Of a stretch of DNA of 64,000 nucleotides, positions 1-7,875 are shown piece by piece. Made by a program: the position numbers and the translations under genes. This DNA is from Amycolatopsis sp. GM8 (lineage in GTDB: Bacteria; Actinomycetota; Actinomycetes; Mycobacteriales; Pseudonocardiaceae), in assembly GCF_021653975.1 (NCBI RefSeq), contig NZ_JAJKFK010000004.1, positions 58,926 through 122,925 of the forward strand, in the 5' to 3' direction. Numbering within the stretch: position 1 is the first letter of the stretch; each line of letters opens with the position of its first letter. The notes under the pieces were generated by a model. That model did not search any database. It saw nothing but the letters and a program-made list of their open reading frames with translations, and was not told where the DNA came from.

Positions 1-373
1 GGCGCCGGGCCTGCACGCCGGCGAGATACACGATCTCATCGCCGTCCAGGACGAAGGCCATGGACGTCTCGTGGATCTCGCTGGTGAGCTGGGCGAGGTG
101 CGGCTGGATGACATCCGGGAAGTCCACTGTGCCCAGATAGGCCTGAGCCAGTTCGAGAACTCTGGGCCGGACAAAGAAGTTCGTGCCGTCGACGCCGATG
201 TAACCGAGCTCGGCCAGGGTGTGCAGCAGGCGCCGCGCGACGGCGCGGTCCACGCCGACTTCCCTGGCGACGTCCGAGATGGACAACCGCGTGCGGTCCT
301 CGCCGAAGCAGCGAAGGACGGCCAGTCCGCGGTCGAGCGACTGGACATAGGGGCCATCGCCCGCGCGAGCCAT
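1..373 (-). CDS. IclR-family transcriptional regulator (3' end cut by window edge)
   Basis: This is the N-terminal part, about 124 codons, of an IclR-type repressor or activator of catabolic genes. It is read leftwards from an ATG at 373 and runs off the window at base 1. The first ~65 residues form the winged helix-turn-helix, with the recognition stretch DVAREVGVDRAVARRLLH. The start of the effector-binding domain follows, with the typical wording HETSMAFVLDGDEIVYLAG. IclR proteins bind DNA as dimers or tetramers and sense aromatic or organic acid ligands. The gene is divergent from the SnoaL-like gene at 540, with 166 bp between the start codons. It is therefore the obvious candidate regulator of the forward cluster from 540. 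The family call is firm; the ligand is unknown. Confidence 0.88.
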   Translation of the reverse strand, partial: MARAGDGPYVQSLDRGLAVLRCFGEDRTRLSISDVAREVGVDRAVARRLLHTLAELGYIGVDGTNFFVRPRVLELAQAYLGTVDFPDVIQPHLAQLTSEIHETSMAFVLDGDEIVYLAGVQARR

Positions 374-461
374 GCGGTTCTCCCTCTCGACCTTCGTCCC
401 CGGGTGTCCGGAAATGCTACCGCACACCGGTGCGCATTCTGCCCCGCTCCCCGTTGGCTTG

Positions 462-489
462 TTGACACGCCTTCCGGCCACGTGACAGT
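462..489 (+). promoter_or_regulatory. Candidate sigma70-like promoter for the 540 cluster
   Basis: A perfect -35 hexamer TTGACA at 462-467 is followed after 16 bases by GACAGT at 484-489, which keeps the A and final T of TANNNT. Transcription would start near 497, about 43 bases before the GTG at 540. It lies in the divergent gap beside the IclR gene. Seen by eye only. Confidence 0.4.
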
Positions 490-491
490 CT

Positions 492-525
492 GTGCGCTAA
501 CAGCTCAAGCATGCGTTATCCGCAC
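492..525. promoter_or_regulatory. Imperfect dyad, candidate IclR operator
   Basis: Half-sites GTGCG-c-TAAC (492-501) and GTTA-tc-CGCAC (515-525) are inverted with one base of slippage. The dyad covers the predicted transcription start and ends just before the AAGGAG ribosome site at 527-532. A repressor bound here would block the 540 cluster. The neighbouring IclR protein is the natural candidate; this is inference. Confidence 0.3.
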
Positions 526-539
526 GAAGGAGTGCTGGT

Positions 540-1061
540 GTGACCGAGAGTCCCGCGTCCCGGCTCGCTGACCGGATGCAGATCCAGGACTGTCTCCACC
601 GCTATGCCCGGGCGGTCGACCGGCTGGACTACGACGGCATCGCGGCGTGCTACTTCGAAGACGCCACCGACACGCATGGTTCGTACGTCGGCCCGGTGGC
701 CGGGTTGGTGGACGACATCCGGCGCCGGCACGAGACGATCGACGCGGCGCAGCATTTCGTGACAAACGTGCTCATCGATTTCGATGGCGACGACCGCGCG
801 TTCGTCGAGTCCTATTGCCTCGCCTTCCTTCGGCAGCAGGGCGTCGACGGCTCGCCGTCGCAATCCGAGGCGATCACGCGGTGCCGGTACGTGGATCGCT
901 TCGAACGGCGAGACGGGCGTTGGGCGATCGCCGATCGGGTCGTGGTGTTCGACGAGTCGGTATCGGTCGAAGTCGTGGACGCGCGTCGCGAGGACTGGGT
1001 CGCCGCTCAGCGCGACAAGTCCGATCCCGTCTTCTGGTGGGGACGTACCCCGCGGCCGTGA
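540..1061 (+). CDS. SnoaL-like / NTF2-fold protein
   Basis: This 173-residue protein has the pattern of the SnoaL-like alpha+beta cone fold. The N-terminal helix reads ADRMQIQDCLHRYARAVD, the next segment DGIAACYFEDATDTHGSY, and the C-terminal sheet VDRFERRDGRWAIADRVV. The family includes small dehydratases, isomerases and subunits of ring-hydroxylating enzymes. No unique active site can be assigned, so its reaction is unknown. The GTG start at 540 is chosen because AAGGAG at 527-532 lies at good spacing. It is the first gene of the forward cluster and is followed after 46 bp by the beta-lactamase-fold hydrolase. Confidence 0.8.
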   Translation: MTESPASRLADRMQIQDCLHRYARAVDRLDYDGIAACYFEDATDTHGSYVGPVAGLVDDIRRRHETIDAAQHFVTNVLIDFDGDDRAFVESYCLAFLRQQGVDGSPSQSEAITRCRYVDRFERRDGRWAIADRVVVFDESVSVEVVDARREDWVAAQRDKSDPVFWWGRTPRP

Positions 1062-1107
1062 CCGGTATCCGCCAGCCAACTATCCATACGAGAATGGGAA
1101 GACCGCG

Positions 1108-2283
1108 ATGGCTGTTCAAGGCCGCTGGGAAGAACGATTCGCCCCACTCGCGCAGATCCTGGAGAAGAACCTCGCTTCGGGGGCCGACGTCGGGGCTTCG
1201 GTCGCCGTGATGCTCGACGGCAAGCCGGTCGTCGACCTCTGGGGTGGCTGGGTGGATCAGGCGCACACCAGGCCGTGGGCGCGGGACACGATCACGAATG
1301 TCTGGTCGAACACCAAGACGGTGACGGCACTGGCCGCGCTGATTCTCATCGACCGCGGCGAGTTGGATCCCTGCGCCCCGGTGGCGACCTACTGGCCGGA
1401 GTTCGCCGCGAACGGCAAGGAAAAGATCGAGGTCCGGCACATCCTGTCCCACACCTCGGGGGTGGCGGGCTGGGACCTGCCGGTCACGATGGACGACGTC
1501 TACGACCCCGAGAAGTCGGTGGCGATGCTGGCCGCGCAGGCGCCGTGGTGGGAGCCCGGCACGGCCGGCGGCTACCACGGGCTCAGTATCGGCCATCTGG
1601 TGGGCGAACTCGTGCGGCGCGTGACGGGACTGAGCCTCGGCCGGTTCGTCGCGCGGGAGATCGCGGCCCCGCTCGGCGCCGACTTCCACATTGGACTCCC
1701 GGAGTCCGAGGACCCGCGGATCTCCCCGCTGATCCTGCCGCCGCCGGGGCCGGCTTTCGACGAAGCCCTGGCCGACATCGACAAGGACAGTGTCGGCTAC
1801 AAGGTCACGGTCGCGGGGCTGGCCACCGACCCGGCGACCACCTGGGACGTCCGGTGGCGCCGATCGGAGATCTGCGGTGCCGGCAACGGCCACGGCAACG
1901 CGCGATCACTCGCCGCCATTCAGGCGATCGTCTCGCACGGCGGCGAGTTCCAGGGCGTCCGGCTGCTGTCGGAAAAGACCTGCGACCTGATCTTCACCGA
2001 GCACGCCAAGGGCCCCGACCTCTATCTGGGGTTGCCCATCCGGTGGGGTGTCGGATACGCGCTGTCCTACCCCGAGGCGTTTCCGTACCTGCCGGACGGC
2101 CGGGTGTGTTTCTGGGCGGGCTGGGGCGGCTCGATGGTCATCAACGACCTCGACCGGCGGATGACCTTCGCCTACATCATGAACAAGATGGAACCCGGCG
2201 TGCTCGGCACCTATCAGGGAATCGTCGGTGGCCTCCGGAGCGAGGAACTGATCAGGGCGACTTACGCGGCATTGGAGGAATAG
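1108..2283 (+). CDS. Serine hydrolase of the beta-lactamase/esterase (class C-like) family
   Basis: This 391-residue protein belongs to the beta-lactamase-related serine hydrolases, which include class C beta-lactamases, family VIII esterases and DD-peptidases. The nucleophile motif S-x-x-K is S67-N-T-K70. A conserved HTSG follows at 115-118, and Y156 in GGYHG is the likely second-motif tyrosine. No signal peptide is seen, so it is probably a cytoplasmic esterase or lactonase and not a secreted antibiotic hydrolase. The ATG at 1108 is preferred because the longer frame upstream overlaps the SnoaL-like gene. The gene ends two bases before the SDR start at 2286, so the two are probably co-transcribed. 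In this cluster it may open a lactone or ester intermediate; that role is inferred. Confidence 0.85.
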   Translation: MAVQGRWEERFAPLAQILEKNLASGADVGASVAVMLDGKPVVDLWGGWVDQAHTRPWARDTITNVWSNTKTVTALAALILIDRGELDPCAPVATYWPEFAANGKEKIEVRHILSHTSGVAGWDLPVTMDDVYDPEKSVAMLAAQAPWWEPGTAGGYHGLSIGHLVGELVRRVTGLSLGRFVAREIAAPLGADFHIGLPESEDPRISPLILPPPGPAFDEALADIDKDSVGYKVTVAGLATDPATTWDVRWRRSEICGAGNGHGNARSLAAIQAIVSHGGEFQGVRLLSEKTCDLIFTEHAKGPDLYLGLPIRWGVGYALSYPEAFPYLPDGRVCFWAGWGGSMVINDLDRRMTFAYIMNKMEPGVLGTYQGIVGGLRSEELIRATYAALEE

Positions 2284-2285
2284 CA

Positions 2286-3116
2286 ATGGGAAATCTGGCG
2301 AACAAGGTCGCTCTCATCACCGGCGGTGCCCGTGGGCAGGGGCGCGCACACGCGGTGGCCCTGGCGAAGCAGGGCGCCGACGTCGTACTGGTCGACGCCC
2401 CCGGACCGGTGGCTTCGGTCGGTTATGGGCTGGGCACGGAATCCGATCTCAGCGACACGGTCAAGCTTGTCCAGGAGCAGGGCCGCACGGCGCTCGCCAT
2501 CCAGGGCGACGTCCGCAACTCGGCCGATCTGCGGCACGCCGTCACGAAGACGCTCGAGGCGTTCGGCCACCTGGACATCCTGCTCGCGAACGCGGGCATC
2601 GTCACCTACGGCCAACTGTCCGAAATGGACGACCAGCAGTGGCAGGACATGATCGACATCAACCTGACCGGCGTCGCGAACAGCATCCGCGCCGTGCTGC
2701 CGCACATGCTCGAACGTTCCTACGGGCGCATCGTCGTCACCGCGTCGCAGTCATCCCGGCGTGGCATGCCGAACCTGTCCCATTACTGCGCCGCGAAATG
2801 GGGGCTGATCGGACTGGTCAAGACCGTGGCTCTCGAAGTCGCGCCGTCGCTGGGCATCACCTGCAACGCGGTGCTGCCCGGTGGGGTCGACACGCCGATG
2901 ATGCGCCACGACGAGGTGTACCGGGTCTTCGCGCCCGAACTGGACTCGCCGAGGGTCGAGGACCTGGAGGAACGGCTGCGGCGGTTCAACCCCATGCCCA
3001 CCGCCTGGATCGAGCCGAGCGACATCTCGCACGGCGTGCTTTACCTCGTGAGCGAGGAGGCGCGTTACGTGTCGGGGGCGACACTCGACATCGCCGCGGC
3101 TTTCAACGCGTCCTGA
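2286..3116 (+). CDS. Mycofactocin-dependent-type short-chain dehydrogenase (paralogue 1)
   Basis: This 276-residue SDR has the cofactor loop TGGARGQGRAHA near residues 12-23, NAG at ~102-104, and the catalytic set S154, Y167 and K171 (HYCAAKWG). The GARGQGRxHA wording and the inserted segment after the second strand are hallmarks of SDRs thought to hold NAD without exchange and pass electrons to mycofactocin. Carveol dehydrogenase belongs to this group. The ribosome site GGAGG lies about eight bases before the ATG. A close paralogue sits at 4953, with only a cupin and an FAH-family gene between them. It likely oxidises a secondary alcohol or cyclic diol in the cluster; the substrate is unknown. 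Confidence 0.9.
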   Translation: MGNLANKVALITGGARGQGRAHAVALAKQGADVVLVDAPGPVASVGYGLGTESDLSDTVKLVQEQGRTALAIQGDVRNSADLRHAVTKTLEAFGHLDILLANAGIVTYGQLSEMDDQQWQDMIDINLTGVANSIRAVLPHMLERSYGRIVVTASQSSRRGMPNLSHYCAAKWGLIGLVKTVALEVAPSLGITCNAVLPGGVDTPMMRHDEVYRVFAPELDSPRVEDLEERLRRFNPMPTAWIEPSDISHGVLYLVSEEARYVSGATLDIAAAFNAS

Positions 3117-3142
3117 CCCGTACCCATTCAGAAAGGCTAGGC

Positions 3143-3961
3143 ATGAACCAGGCGACGAACTGGAAGTCCGGCTGGACCGCGGCGAACCCGTTGGACATCA
3201 AGACAATGCTGACCGGCAAGGACGACGGAACGTGGGTCACGGGGCCGGCCGCACGGTATCGCGATCTCGGTCTCGCCGAAGCCACCGGTGATCTGCTCCG
3301 CGCACGGCATGTTCGTGGTGGCGTGGCGACCGGCTGGCAGTTCCACGACCTGGATTTCCAGTGGTTCTTCGTGCTGAACGGCGAGCTCGAGATCCGCACC
3401 GAGGACGGCCGGGAGCTCACCCTCGGCAAGGGTGCTTCGGCCTACCAGCCACCGTTCTGGCGCCATCAGATCCATTCGGTTTCCGAGGACTACGAGGCGA
3501 TCGAGGTCACCGGCCCCGCGGACTTCGGGACCGTGACAGGCCAGGACGCGGCCAAACCAGCACGCGCCGCGGAGTTCGCGCACCTGAAAGGGATCTACAC
3601 CTTCGACGAGCCGCAGGAGTACGTCCGCGGTGATGGCCCCCGCGCCTGGTCGCTGTACCGCGATCTGGGCACTCGCACGCCGACCGACGGCAGGGTGCAC
3701 ATCCACATCATCAAGCTCGACACCGAGCAGCCGTCTCCGCAAGGTGGCACCGGCGAGCACCATCACACGATGGCGCAGTGGTTCATGCCCATCCGGGGCT
3801 GGATCGACATTTCCGCCGAGGGGCAACCGGATCGGCGGCTGCATGCCGGCGACTTCATGATGCTGCAACGGGGTGCGGCTCACAACGCCTTCGACGCATC
3901 GCCGGACTACATGACGCTGGAATTCTGTGTACCGGCCGACTACGAGACGGTGGCGCGGTGA
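3143..3961 (+). CDS. Double cupin-domain protein
   Basis: This 272-residue protein carries two cupin barrels. The first (~residues 65-130) has FHDLDFQWFFVLNGELEI followed by PFWRHQIH. The second (~175-265) has the histidine-rich metal motif GEHHHTMAQW and a closing histidine in RGAAHNAF. Such bicupins are often Fe(II) dioxygenases or isomerases, but some only bind ligand. The second barrel keeps more metal-binding histidines and is the more likely active site. A GAAAGG ribosome site precedes the ATG at 3143. Its stop overlaps the GTG start of the FAH-family gene by four bases, so the two are translationally coupled. The exact reaction is unknown. Confidence 0.82.
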   Translation: MNQATNWKSGWTAANPLDIKTMLTGKDDGTWVTGPAARYRDLGLAEATGDLLRARHVRGGVATGWQFHDLDFQWFFVLNGELEIRTEDGRELTLGKGASAYQPPFWRHQIHSVSEDYEAIEVTGPADFGTVTGQDAAKPARAAEFAHLKGIYTFDEPQEYVRGDGPRAWSLYRDLGTRTPTDGRVHIHIIKLDTEQPSPQGGTGEHHHTMAQWFMPIRGWIDISAEGQPDRRLHAGDFMMLQRGAAHNAFDASPDYMTLEFCVPADYETVAR

Positions 3962-4932
3962 TCCTGGCGACCCTGTGGGGCGGTGGAATCGACGGGACCC
4001 TGGTCGTGGTGAGCCGCGATCGCCGCCGCCTGGTGATTCCACCGCGTGGACCCCGGACGATGCAGCAGGCGCTGGATGAATGGTCGTTGTGGGAGCACGC
4101 GCTCGAAGACACGTTCGGAGAGCTCGACGACGAGCGTTACGGCTTCCCGGTGGAGCGCGCGAGGTTCGACGCGCCGCTCCCGCGTGCCTTTCACTGGGCG
4201 GAGGGCAGCTGCTACCTCCAGCACATGGAACGTATCCGGGGCAGCCGCAGCGAAGCCCTGCCTGTCGAGCATCTCCGCCGGCCGATCGTCTACCAGAGCG
4301 GCAGCGCGCGGAACATGGCCCCGCGTGGTGATATCGCGCTGCCGGACCCCGCGTGGGAGCTCGACCTCGAAGGGACGGTGGTGGTGATCACCGGAGCGAT
4401 CCGCGGTGCGGCGAGTGAGGACGAGGCCGGGAAGGCGATTCGACTGGTGGGCATCACCAACGACCTGACTTACCGGAAGCTCTTGGTCGACGAGCGGCGG
4501 CAGGGGACGGGGGTCTACTGGTCCAAACCGGGTCGCGCCTACGCGCCGTTCGTGGTCACCCCGTCGACCCTCGACACCGCGTGGACCGGCGCGAACCTGC
4601 GCGCCGCCCTGCGTTGTGAGGTGAACGGAGACGCGCTCGGTGCACCGCGATCGGACCAGGACATCACCTTCGAATTTCCCCGGATCCTGGCGCACCTGAC
4701 GGCAACCAGGCCATTGGTGCCGGGCTCGATCGTCGGTACCGGCACCGTCTCCAACGCCGATCCGGCGGCCGGCTATGCGTGTATCGCCGAGAAACGCGCC
4801 GTGGAGATCGCCAAGGACGGTGCGGCGACAACACCGTTCCTCGGCACAGGAGACACCGTCGGCATCGAGGCGCTCGGCGATGACGGGACCTCCCTATTCG
4901 GGCGGATCGAGCAGACCGTCGTCGCGGCGTGA
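3958..4932 (+). CDS. Fumarylacetoacetate hydrolase (FAH)-family protein
   Basis: This 324-residue protein matches the FAH family, whose members cleave C-C bonds or hydrate 2-oxo acids using Mg2+ or Mn2+. Visible family features are the acidic metal motif around WELDLEGTVVVITG (~residue 140), the RLVGITNDLT segment, SKPGRAYAPFVVTP, and the C-terminal LVPGSIVGTGTVSN. Length and layout suit the fumarylacetoacetase-like branch. The GTG start at 3958 overlaps the cupin stop by four bases (GTGA). In this cluster it may cleave an acylpyruvate or ring-opened diketone and leave an acetoacetate-like product. The acetoacetyl-CoA synthetase downstream would then make sense; this link is inferred. Confidence 0.87.
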   Translation: MILATLWGGGIDGTLVVVSRDRRRLVIPPRGPRTMQQALDEWSLWEHALEDTFGELDDERYGFPVERARFDAPLPRAFHWAEGSCYLQHMERIRGSRSEALPVEHLRRPIVYQSGSARNMAPRGDIALPDPAWELDLEGTVVVITGAIRGAASEDEAGKAIRLVGITNDLTYRKLLVDERRQGTGVYWSKPGRAYAPFVVTPSTLDTAWTGANLRAALRCEVNGDALGAPRSDQDITFEFPRILAHLTATRPLVPGSIVGTGTVSNADPAAGYACIAEKRAVEIAKDGAATTPFLGTGDTVGIEALGDDGTSLFGRIEQTVVAA

Positions 4933-4952
4933 AACGAAGGAGCCCAGTAGGA

Positions 4953-5789
4953 ATGCCCAGGTTCGACGGACGGGTCGCGCTCATCACCGGCGCCGCTCGT
5001 GGTCAGGGCCGCGAGCACGCGGTGCGGTTCGCCGAGGCGGGAGCGGACGTGGTGCTCGTCGACGTGCCGGCGAAGGTCGAGTCGGTGCCCTACCCGCTCG
5101 GCACCACCGGCGAGTTGCACGAAACCCTTGCCCTGGTTGAACAACAGGGCCGGCGGGCGCTCGCGATCGAGGCCGACGTGCGCCGGATGGAGCAGCTGAG
5201 GGCCGCGGTGGCGCGTGCCGTCGAGGAGTTCGGCGCGGTCGACATCCTGGTGGCCAATGCCGGCATCGTCACCTATCGTCAGCTGTCCGATATGGACGAT
5301 CAGATGTGGCGGGACACCATCGACGTCAACCTCACCGGGGTGGCCAACGCCATGCGCGCGGTCCTGGGCCACATGCTCGAGCGGCGCTACGGGCGGATTG
5401 TGGTGACCTCGTCGCAGGCCGGTCGCCGGGGCGTGCCGAACCTCGCGCACTACTCGGCGTCGAAATGGGGCTTGCTCGGGTTGGTGAAGGCGGTCGCGCT
5501 AGAAGTCGCGCCCACGCTGGGGATCACCTGCAACGCCGTGCTGCCCGGAGCCGTGGACACACCGATGATGCACCACGACGAGGTGTACGCCGTCTTCGCG
5601 CCCGATGTCCCCACACCCTCGCTGGCCGACCTCGAAGACAGGCTGGCGCGGCTGAACCCGATGCCGATCACCTGGCTCGAACCGGGCGACATCTCACCTG
5701 CGGTGCTGCATCTCGCGAGCGAGGAAGCGCGGTACATCTCGGGCGCGGCGATCGACGTCGCGGCGGCGTTCAATGCGAGCACTTCGTGA
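4953..5789 (+). CDS. Mycofactocin-dependent-type short-chain dehydrogenase (paralogue 2)
   Basis: This 278-residue SDR is closely related to the one at 2286 and aligns with it residue for residue in most of its length. It has TGAARGQGREHA at ~12-23, NAG at ~102-104, and S154, Y167 and K171 (HYSASKWG). The same mycofactocin-type cofactor wording is present. The ATG at 4953 is preferred over the in-frame GTG at 4929 because AAGGAG at 4937-4942 lies between them. The pair may act on successive alcohols or on two stereoisomers. No mycofactocin biosynthesis genes are in the window. Confidence 0.9.
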   Translation: MPRFDGRVALITGAARGQGREHAVRFAEAGADVVLVDVPAKVESVPYPLGTTGELHETLALVEQQGRRALAIEADVRRMEQLRAAVARAVEEFGAVDILVANAGIVTYRQLSDMDDQMWRDTIDVNLTGVANAMRAVLGHMLERRYGRIVVTSSQAGRRGVPNLAHYSASKWGLLGLVKAVALEVAPTLGITCNAVLPGAVDTPMMHHDEVYAVFAPDVPTPSLADLEDRLARLNPMPITWLEPGDISPAVLHLASEEARYISGAAIDVAAAFNASTS

Positions 5790-5803
5790 CCGGGCGGGCC
5801 GGA

Positions 5804-7792
5804 ATGACGACCCCTCGGGTGCTGTGGCGGCCGACGCCGGAATCGATCACCGCGACCCGGCTCCACCGGTTCGCCACCTGGGTCTCGCGGCGGCGGGGGA
5901 TCACCTTCGGCGACCCCACCGACTACGACGCCGTGTGGCGCTGGTCCGTCGACCATCTCGACCAGTTCTGGGGCGACCTGGCGGCCTGGACCGGTGCGCT
6001 ACCGGAGCCGACGGGACCCGTCCTGGCGAACCCGGCCATGCCGGGCGCGGTGTGGTTCCCGGACGCTCATCTCAACTTCGCCGAACAGGTACTGAAGAAC
6101 GGCAGCGAGCGATATCCCGCTTTGGTCGTGGTGGACGAGAATCTGGAGACCGCGGAGGTGCCGTGGGCGTCCTTGCGTGGTCAGGTGGGCGCCTTCGCCG
6201 ACACCTTGCGGGGACTCGGTGTGCGACGAGGTGACCGCGTGGCGGGCTACCTGCCCAACGGACCCGAGGCGGTGGTCGCCTTGCTCGGCGCCGCCGCGAT
6301 CGGTGCCGTGTGGACGGTGTGTGCGCCCGACTTCGGTGCCAAGGCCGTGCTCGACCGGCTCGCTCAAGTGGAGCCCGCTGTCCTCGTGGCCGCCGACGGC
6401 TACCGATTCAATGGGAAGGAGTACGACCGCCGAGACCAGGTCATGGAAATAAAGGCGGCGTTGCCCACGCTGCGTGCCACCATTCTCGTGCCGGTCCTGC
6501 ATCCTGCCGATGACCGCGACGGGACAATGCCCTGGCAGTCCGCGGTCGCGGATGAGCGGCAACCCCGGTTCGACCCGCTGCCGTTCGACCATCCACTGTG
6601 GATCGTTTATTCGTCGGGCACGACGGGGCTGCCCAAGGGCATCGTGCACGGCCACGGCGGCATCGTGCTCGAACAGGGGAAACAAGCCACGCTCCACAAC
6701 GACATCGGCCCCGGCGACCGGTTCTACTGGTACGCGTCGACAGCGTGGATCATGTGGAACATCGCCGTTTCGGCGTTGCTGTCCGGGGCGACCGTGATCA
6801 TCCACAACGGCAGCCCGTCCTATCCGGCGCTCGACGCGCAGTTCGCGATCGCCGAGAAGACCGGGATCACCTACCTCGGAACCAGTGCCGGCTATCTCAG
6901 CGCCTGCGAAAAGGCAGGTCTGGAGCCACGAGACCGGTTTGACCTTTCCTCGCTGCGCAGCATCGGCTCAACAGGCTCACCGCTACCCGCGTCGACGTTC
7001 GAGTGGGTCTACCGCGCGGTCAAATCCGACGTGTTCCTCAGTTCTTCCTCCGGCGGCACGGATATCGCGAGCGGCTTCATCGGCGGCACCACCTTGCTTC
7101 CCGTGGTGGCCGGTGAGCTGCAGCGACCGATGCTCGGGGTCGCCGCCGAAGCCTGGGACGGCAGCGGTCGGCCGGTCGTCGGTGAGCTGGGCGAGCTGGT
7201 CGTCACCAAGCCGATGCCGTCCATGCCAGTGGGGTTCTGGGGAGATCCGGACGGCGAGCGCTACCGGTCGACGTATTTCGAGCCCTGGCCGGGCGTGTGG
7301 CGGCATGGTGACTGGCTCGAGATCACCGGCCGCGGCACCTGCCGGATCATGGGCCGGTCCGATTCGACACTCAACCGCGGCGGCGTGCGGATGGGCACCG
7401 CCGAGATCTACGCAGCGGTCGACACGATTCCGGAAATCGCGGACTCGCTCGTACTCGGCGTGGAGGAGGCGGACGGCACCTACTACATGCCGTTGTTCGT
7501 GCGGCTCGCGCCCGGCGCGGACCTCACCGATCAGCTCGTCACGGCGATCCGCGAGGCCATCCGGACCAAGGCGAGCCCCCGCCATGTGCCCGACGAGGTG
7601 ATCGCGGTTCCCGCCATCCCCCGCACCCGCACGGGCAAGCGTCTCGAAGTCCCGCTGAAACGCCTTTTCCAAGGCATGGACCCGGAAAAGGCCTTGAACG
7701 CCGCCTCGCTCGCCGATCCGTCCTCGGTGGAGACCTTCGTCGCGCTCGCCAGGAACCGGTTGCGCGATAGTGCGAAAAGTGGACTGGGTTGA
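5804..7792 (+). CDS. Acetoacetyl-CoA synthetase (acetoacetate-CoA ligase)
   Basis: This 662-residue adenylate-forming enzyme matches acetoacetyl-CoA synthetase in length and layout. An N-terminal extension (YDAVWRWSVDHLDQFW) leads to FPDAHLNFAEQVL. The AMP-binding loop is IVYSSGTTGLPKGIVHGH, and the C-terminal hinge and lysine region is RTRTGKRLEVPLKRL. It would convert acetoacetate, ATP and CoA into acetoacetyl-CoA in the cytoplasm. An in-frame GTG at 5786 overlapping the SDR stop is an alternative start; the ATG at 5804 fits the family N-terminus. Its presence suggests that the cluster releases acetoacetate or a similar 3-oxo acid. Confidence 0.92.
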   Translation: MTTPRVLWRPTPESITATRLHRFATWVSRRRGITFGDPTDYDAVWRWSVDHLDQFWGDLAAWTGALPEPTGPVLANPAMPGAVWFPDAHLNFAEQVLKNGSERYPALVVVDENLETAEVPWASLRGQVGAFADTLRGLGVRRGDRVAGYLPNGPEAVVALLGAAAIGAVWTVCAPDFGAKAVLDRLAQVEPAVLVAADGYRFNGKEYDRRDQVMEIKAALPTLRATILVPVLHPADDRDGTMPWQSAVADERQPRFDPLPFDHPLWIVYSSGTTGLPKGIVHGHGGIVLEQGKQATLHNDIGPGDRFYWYASTAWIMWNIAVSALLSGATVIIHNGSPSYPALDAQFAIAEKTGITYLGTSAGYLSACEKAGLEPRDRFDLSSLRSIGSTGSPLPASTFEWVYRAVKSDVFLSSSSGGTDIASGFIGGTTLLPVVAGELQRPMLGVAAEAWDGSGRPVVGELGELVVTKPMPSMPVGFWGDPDGERYRSTYFEPWPGVWRHGDWLEITGRGTCRIMGRSDSTLNRGGVRMGTAEIYAAVDTIPEIADSLVLGVEEADGTYYMPLFVRLAPGADLTDQLVTAIREAIRTKASPRHVPDEVIAVPAIPRTRTGKRLEVPLKRLFQGMDPEKALNAASLADPSSVETFVALARNRLRDSAKSGLG

Positions 7793-7836
7793 GCGAAGAA
7801 CGGCTCGTCCGGCCATGACGCCGCGCTCTAGCGTCA

Positions 7837-7858
7837 CTGACATCGATCCGAATGTCAG
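7837..7858. promoter_or_regulatory. Palindrome CTGACAT-N8-ATGTCAG, candidate operator
   Basis: Perfect 7-bp inverted arms lie at 7837-7843 and 7852-7858. They are just upstream of the preferred GTG start of the LLM gene (7876) and include the alternative ATG at 7852. An operator overlapping a coding start is unlikely, which also favours 7876. The regulator could be the AraC protein at 12345 or the edge IclR; unknown. Confidence 0.48.
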
Positions 7859-7875
7859 AGTGGACGGAGCATCCC

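Noticed and set aside
71..571. A forward 166-codon frame at the window start
   Set aside because: It is antisense to the IclR gene, which has a clear helix-turn-helix on the other strand.
1108..2283. Antibiotic-resistance beta-lactamase
   Set aside because: SxxK is present but there is no signal peptide, and the gene sits inside a catabolic operon; an esterase or lactonase role is more likely.
7852..7875. ATG at 7852 as start of the LLM gene
   Set aside because: It has no ribosome site and lies inside a palindrome; the in-frame GTG at 7876 has GGAG six bases upstream.
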